NCBI RefSeq assembly: GCF_001687335.1
Contig: NZ_MAGO01000004.1
Location: 62,001-126,000 of the forward strand
Source of the DNA: Dissulfuribacter thermophilus
GTDB lineage: Bacteria > Desulfobacterota > Dissulfuribacteria > Dissulfuribacterales > Dissulfuribacteraceae
DNA length: 64,000 nucleotides
Direction of reading: 5' to 3'
Part shown: positions 62,256-64,000 of the stretch, piece by piece
Numbering within the stretch: the stretch's first letter is position 1
Layout of the letters: every line of letters starts with the position of its first letter
Notes under the pieces: generated by a model
The model's input: only the letters and a program-made list of their open reading frames with translations
What the model was told of the DNA's origin: nothing
Databases searched by the model: none
Position numbers and translations under genes: made by a program

Positions 62256-62954
62256 ATGATAGATATCCACTGTCACATTCTGCCTGGCCTCGATGATGGT
62301 GCCGATGATGAAGACGAAGCCCTGAGGATGGCTAGTATTGCTGTTTCCGACGGTATAAAATATGCCATTGCAACCCCACATGTTTTGACCCCATCCCTTT
62401 CGCCAGAAGAAATCAGGATCAAGGTGGAGTCACTAAATACGCTATTCAACCACCATGGGCTGGACTTTGAGGTCTTTCCAGGCGCTGAAGTCGGCTTTTA
62501 TTCTGATTTGTCCAATTTCGACCACTATCATTTAAATGGTGGCCCATACCTTCTCCTTGAATTTCCCCATGGTCAACTCCCTCCAACAGCAGCAGAACGG
62601 ATATCCTTGTTGCTACGAGACGGCCGAAAGCTGATTCTGGCCCACCCAGAGAGAAATGAATCCGTTATCATGGAGCCAAAAAGGCTTCTGGACCTTGTTG
62701 GCCCCAATGTATTCGTCCAGATATCTGCCGGGAGCCTTACAGGGGAATTTGGGCCTGATGTCCAACGTTGTGCCATGTATCTCCTCAAACAGAAGATGGT
62801 TAGTTTTATAGCCACAGATGCGCATTCCTCGCACCATCGCCCGCCCGTCTTGTCCAAAGCAGTGAAAGTGGCTGCCAAAGTCATAGGTAAGGATACTGCC
62901 AAACAGCTAGTGACCACCAATCCCATGCAGATTATTGATGGGCTCAGGGTATAG
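62256..62954 (+). CDS. CpsB/CapC-type tyrosine-protein phosphatase (PHP domain)
   Basis: A metal-dependent phosphatase of about 232 residues that removes phosphate from the tyrosine cluster of the Wzc-type kinase. The PHP metal motifs are seen in order: DIHCHILPGLDDGADD at the N-terminus, IATPHV near 42, FPGAEVGFYSD, LAHPERNESV and ATDAHSSHHRPP. ATG 62256 gives MIDIHCH as in homologues; a TTG two codons upstream is also open. Gram-negative bacteria more often use low-molecular-weight Wzb phosphatases; the CpsB form is typical of Firmicutes but occurs in Desulfobacterota. Confidence 0.92.
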   Translation: MIDIHCHILPGLDDGADDEDEALRMASIAVSDGIKYAIATPHVLTPSLSPEEIRIKVESLNTLFNHHGLDFEVFPGAEVGFYSDLSNFDHYHLNGGPYLLLEFPHGQLPPTAAERISLLLRDGRKLILAHPERNESVIMEPKRLLDLVGPNVFVQISAGSLTGEFGPDVQRCAMYLLKQKMVSFIATDAHSSHHRPPVLSKAVKVAAKVIGKDTAKQLVTTNPMQIIDGLRV

Positions 62955-62966
62955 AAAGGTAGAGTG

Positions 62967-64000
62967 ATGAATAACAGGGTATGGTCAATCGACTTTATCC
63001 TTTACATTGCCATTTTGATCTTCTGCCCACTTGCCTTTGGCACAGTTGAAACGTGGTCCAAGACCGTAATGGAGTTCTTGGTCCCTGTTGCCCTTTCCAT
63101 TTTGCTTCTGCGGATCCTTTTAAAAAAGGATGGTCCCTGGCTTGGAGTTCCAGGCGCGACTCCATTGTTTTTGCTGTTAATTTATATGCTATTCCAGGCT
63201 ATACCCCTGCCCCCTGCACTACAAGGCCTCATCTCTCCTTCATCACAAAAGGTCTACAGCTCTCTGGAAATACTTTCCGGCCATTATCCTTCCCTCCCCC
63301 TTACTGTAAACCTGCATGACACCCTAAAAGAGTTCTTTAGAATAGCCACCTATTGCCTATTCTACCTCCTCACTGTCAACTTGCTTCGAAGGTATTCACG
63401 GCTCAAGGTGACCCTGTCTATTGTAGCTGGGCTTGTTGGGGTAATTGCCTTTTTTGCCATATTGCAAAAGTTTACTGCCCATGACCGTATCTACTGGTTT
63501 CGTACTGTTCCTGCAAACGCCCTCCCTGTAGGACCATGGGTTTATCACAACCACTTCGCAGGATTTATGGAGATGCTCATTCCTCTGACTGTGGCGATGT
63601 TCCTCTATTACAGGCCAAACGTCTCGTATAAGACCACCCTTCGGCAAAAAGTGGTGGAGTTTCTCACCTTCCCCACTGCAAACCGCCACATCTTATTGGG
63701 ATTTTCAGGGATTCTTGGAGCGACATCTCTCTTCCTCAGCCTTTCAAGAGGAGGCATTATCTCGTTTTTACTTTCATTTCTCATCTTTGTTTTTCTCATT
63801 GGGAGAAAAAACAAGCGGATACGCGGCATATTACCGGTTGTTGCCATAATCCTTCTCTTTGTACTGGAGGTAACGTGGTTTGGATGGGACCCCATTGTCG
63901 AACGCTTCAACAAGATGTTCAACGAAGAGGGAAGACTATTTGATGGCCGTTTCAAAATATGGCAGGACTGTGTGAAATTGATAAAGGACTTTTGGCTTTG
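62967..64000 (+). CDS. O-antigen ligase/polymerase family protein (3' end outside window)
   Basis: The frame opens at ATG 62967 behind GAAAGGT and stays open to the window edge (344 codons). It is a polytopic membrane protein. Helices include IDFILYIAILIFCPLAFG at the start, and the Wzy_C features are visible: YHNHFAGFMEMLIPLTVAM near 190-210 and LSLSRGGIISF. It ends in the periplasmic loop at GRFKIWQDCVKLIKDFW, the usual start of the ligase domain. It follows the phosphatase by 12 bases, in the same transcript as the Wza/Wzc genes. Being cut, polymerase and ligase cannot be separated. Confidence 0.86.
   Translation, partial: MNNRVWSIDFILYIAILIFCPLAFGTVETWSKTVMEFLVPVALSILLLRILLKKDGPWLGVPGATPLFLLLIYMLFQAIPLPPALQGLISPSSQKVYSSLEILSGHYPSLPLTVNLHDTLKEFFRIATYCLFYLLTVNLLRRYSRLKVTLSIVAGLVGVIAFFAILQKFTAHDRIYWFRTVPANALPVGPWVYHNHFAGFMEMLIPLTVAMFLYYRPNVSYKTTLRQKVVEFLTFPTANRHILLGFSGILGATSLFLSLSRGGIISFLLSFLIFVFLIGRKNKRIRGILPVVAIILLFVLEVTWFGWDPIVERFNKMFNEEGRLFDGRFKIWQDCVKLIKDFWL

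Noticed and set aside
1-64000. CRISPR arrays, rRNA and tRNA genes
   Set aside because: No regularly spaced repeats and no cloverleaf or rRNA-like sequence were noticed on reading; a tool-based search was not possible.

Overview
The window is a stretch of a Gram-negative bacterial chromosome. It carries MsbA, RND efflux pumps, a TolC-type protein, a Wza/Wzc export system and outer-membrane proteins. A minimal SufC/SufB pair, an archaeal-type PEP carboxylase, a selenocysteine peroxiredoxin and a YeeE/YedE sulfur transporter together suggest an anaerobic sulfur-metabolising Desulfobacterota-like organism. This assignment is an inference and no rRNA gene is present to test it. Most of the window has intermediate GC; about 39.4-48.8 kb is visibly AT-rich.

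Layout: (1) 1-2.9 kb: SufC (cut by the left edge), SufB and a convergent peroxiredoxin whose peroxidatic residue is an in-frame UGA followed by a SECIS-like hairpin. (2) 3.1-13.4 kb, minus strand: PepSY protein, TolC-like lipoprotein, adaptor, RND pump (one frameshift), second adaptor and second RND pump, apparently one operon. (3) 13.6-17.8 kb: two tandem response regulator/sensor kinase pairs. (4) 18.3-20.9 kb: PAP2 phosphatase and ArnT-like transferase. The promoters of the PepSY operon and of the PAP2 gene share a module of three TAATCTT heptamers at 11-bp period, 7 bp from the -10, which looks like the operator of one of the OmpR-type regulators. (5) 21.2-28.3 kb: asparagine synthase, glycosyltransferases, O-antigen-ligase-like protein and MsbA. 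(6) 28.6-32.6 kb: RAYT transposase, GAPDH and PEP carboxylase. (7) 33-47.3 kb: polysaccharide synthesis genes (initiating transferase, GalU, RfaH-like antiterminator, Gmd, Wzx, Wzy, glycosyltransferases, WcaF/WcaI-like proteins) with two decayed IS5-family copies. (8) 47.5-56.8 kb: a lasso-peptide system inside the polysaccharide locus, with a PqqD-like RRE protein, B2 protease, lasso cyclase, two precursor genes and an HPr-kinase-like protein (frameshifted). A nucleotidyltransferase and an ABC-2 exporter lie nearby. (9) 56.9-64 kb: a secreted tandem-repeat protein, an outer-membrane beta-barrel, Wza-, Wzc- and CpsB-like export and control proteins, and an O-antigen ligase/polymerase cut by the right edge.

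Working together: regions 2-5 look like an envelope-stress and lipid A/LPS block, with efflux and phosphatase genes sharing one regulatory signal. Regions 7 and 9 form a Wzx/Wzy-dependent exopolysaccharide pathway. Between them lies the most interesting find. Two precursors with the leader pattern YxxPx(L/M)xxxGxxxxxT both place Gly1 and Asp9 for a nine-residue macrolactam ring. One predicted core is strikingly histidine-rich. The other precursor is a 52-codon gene that is easily missed.
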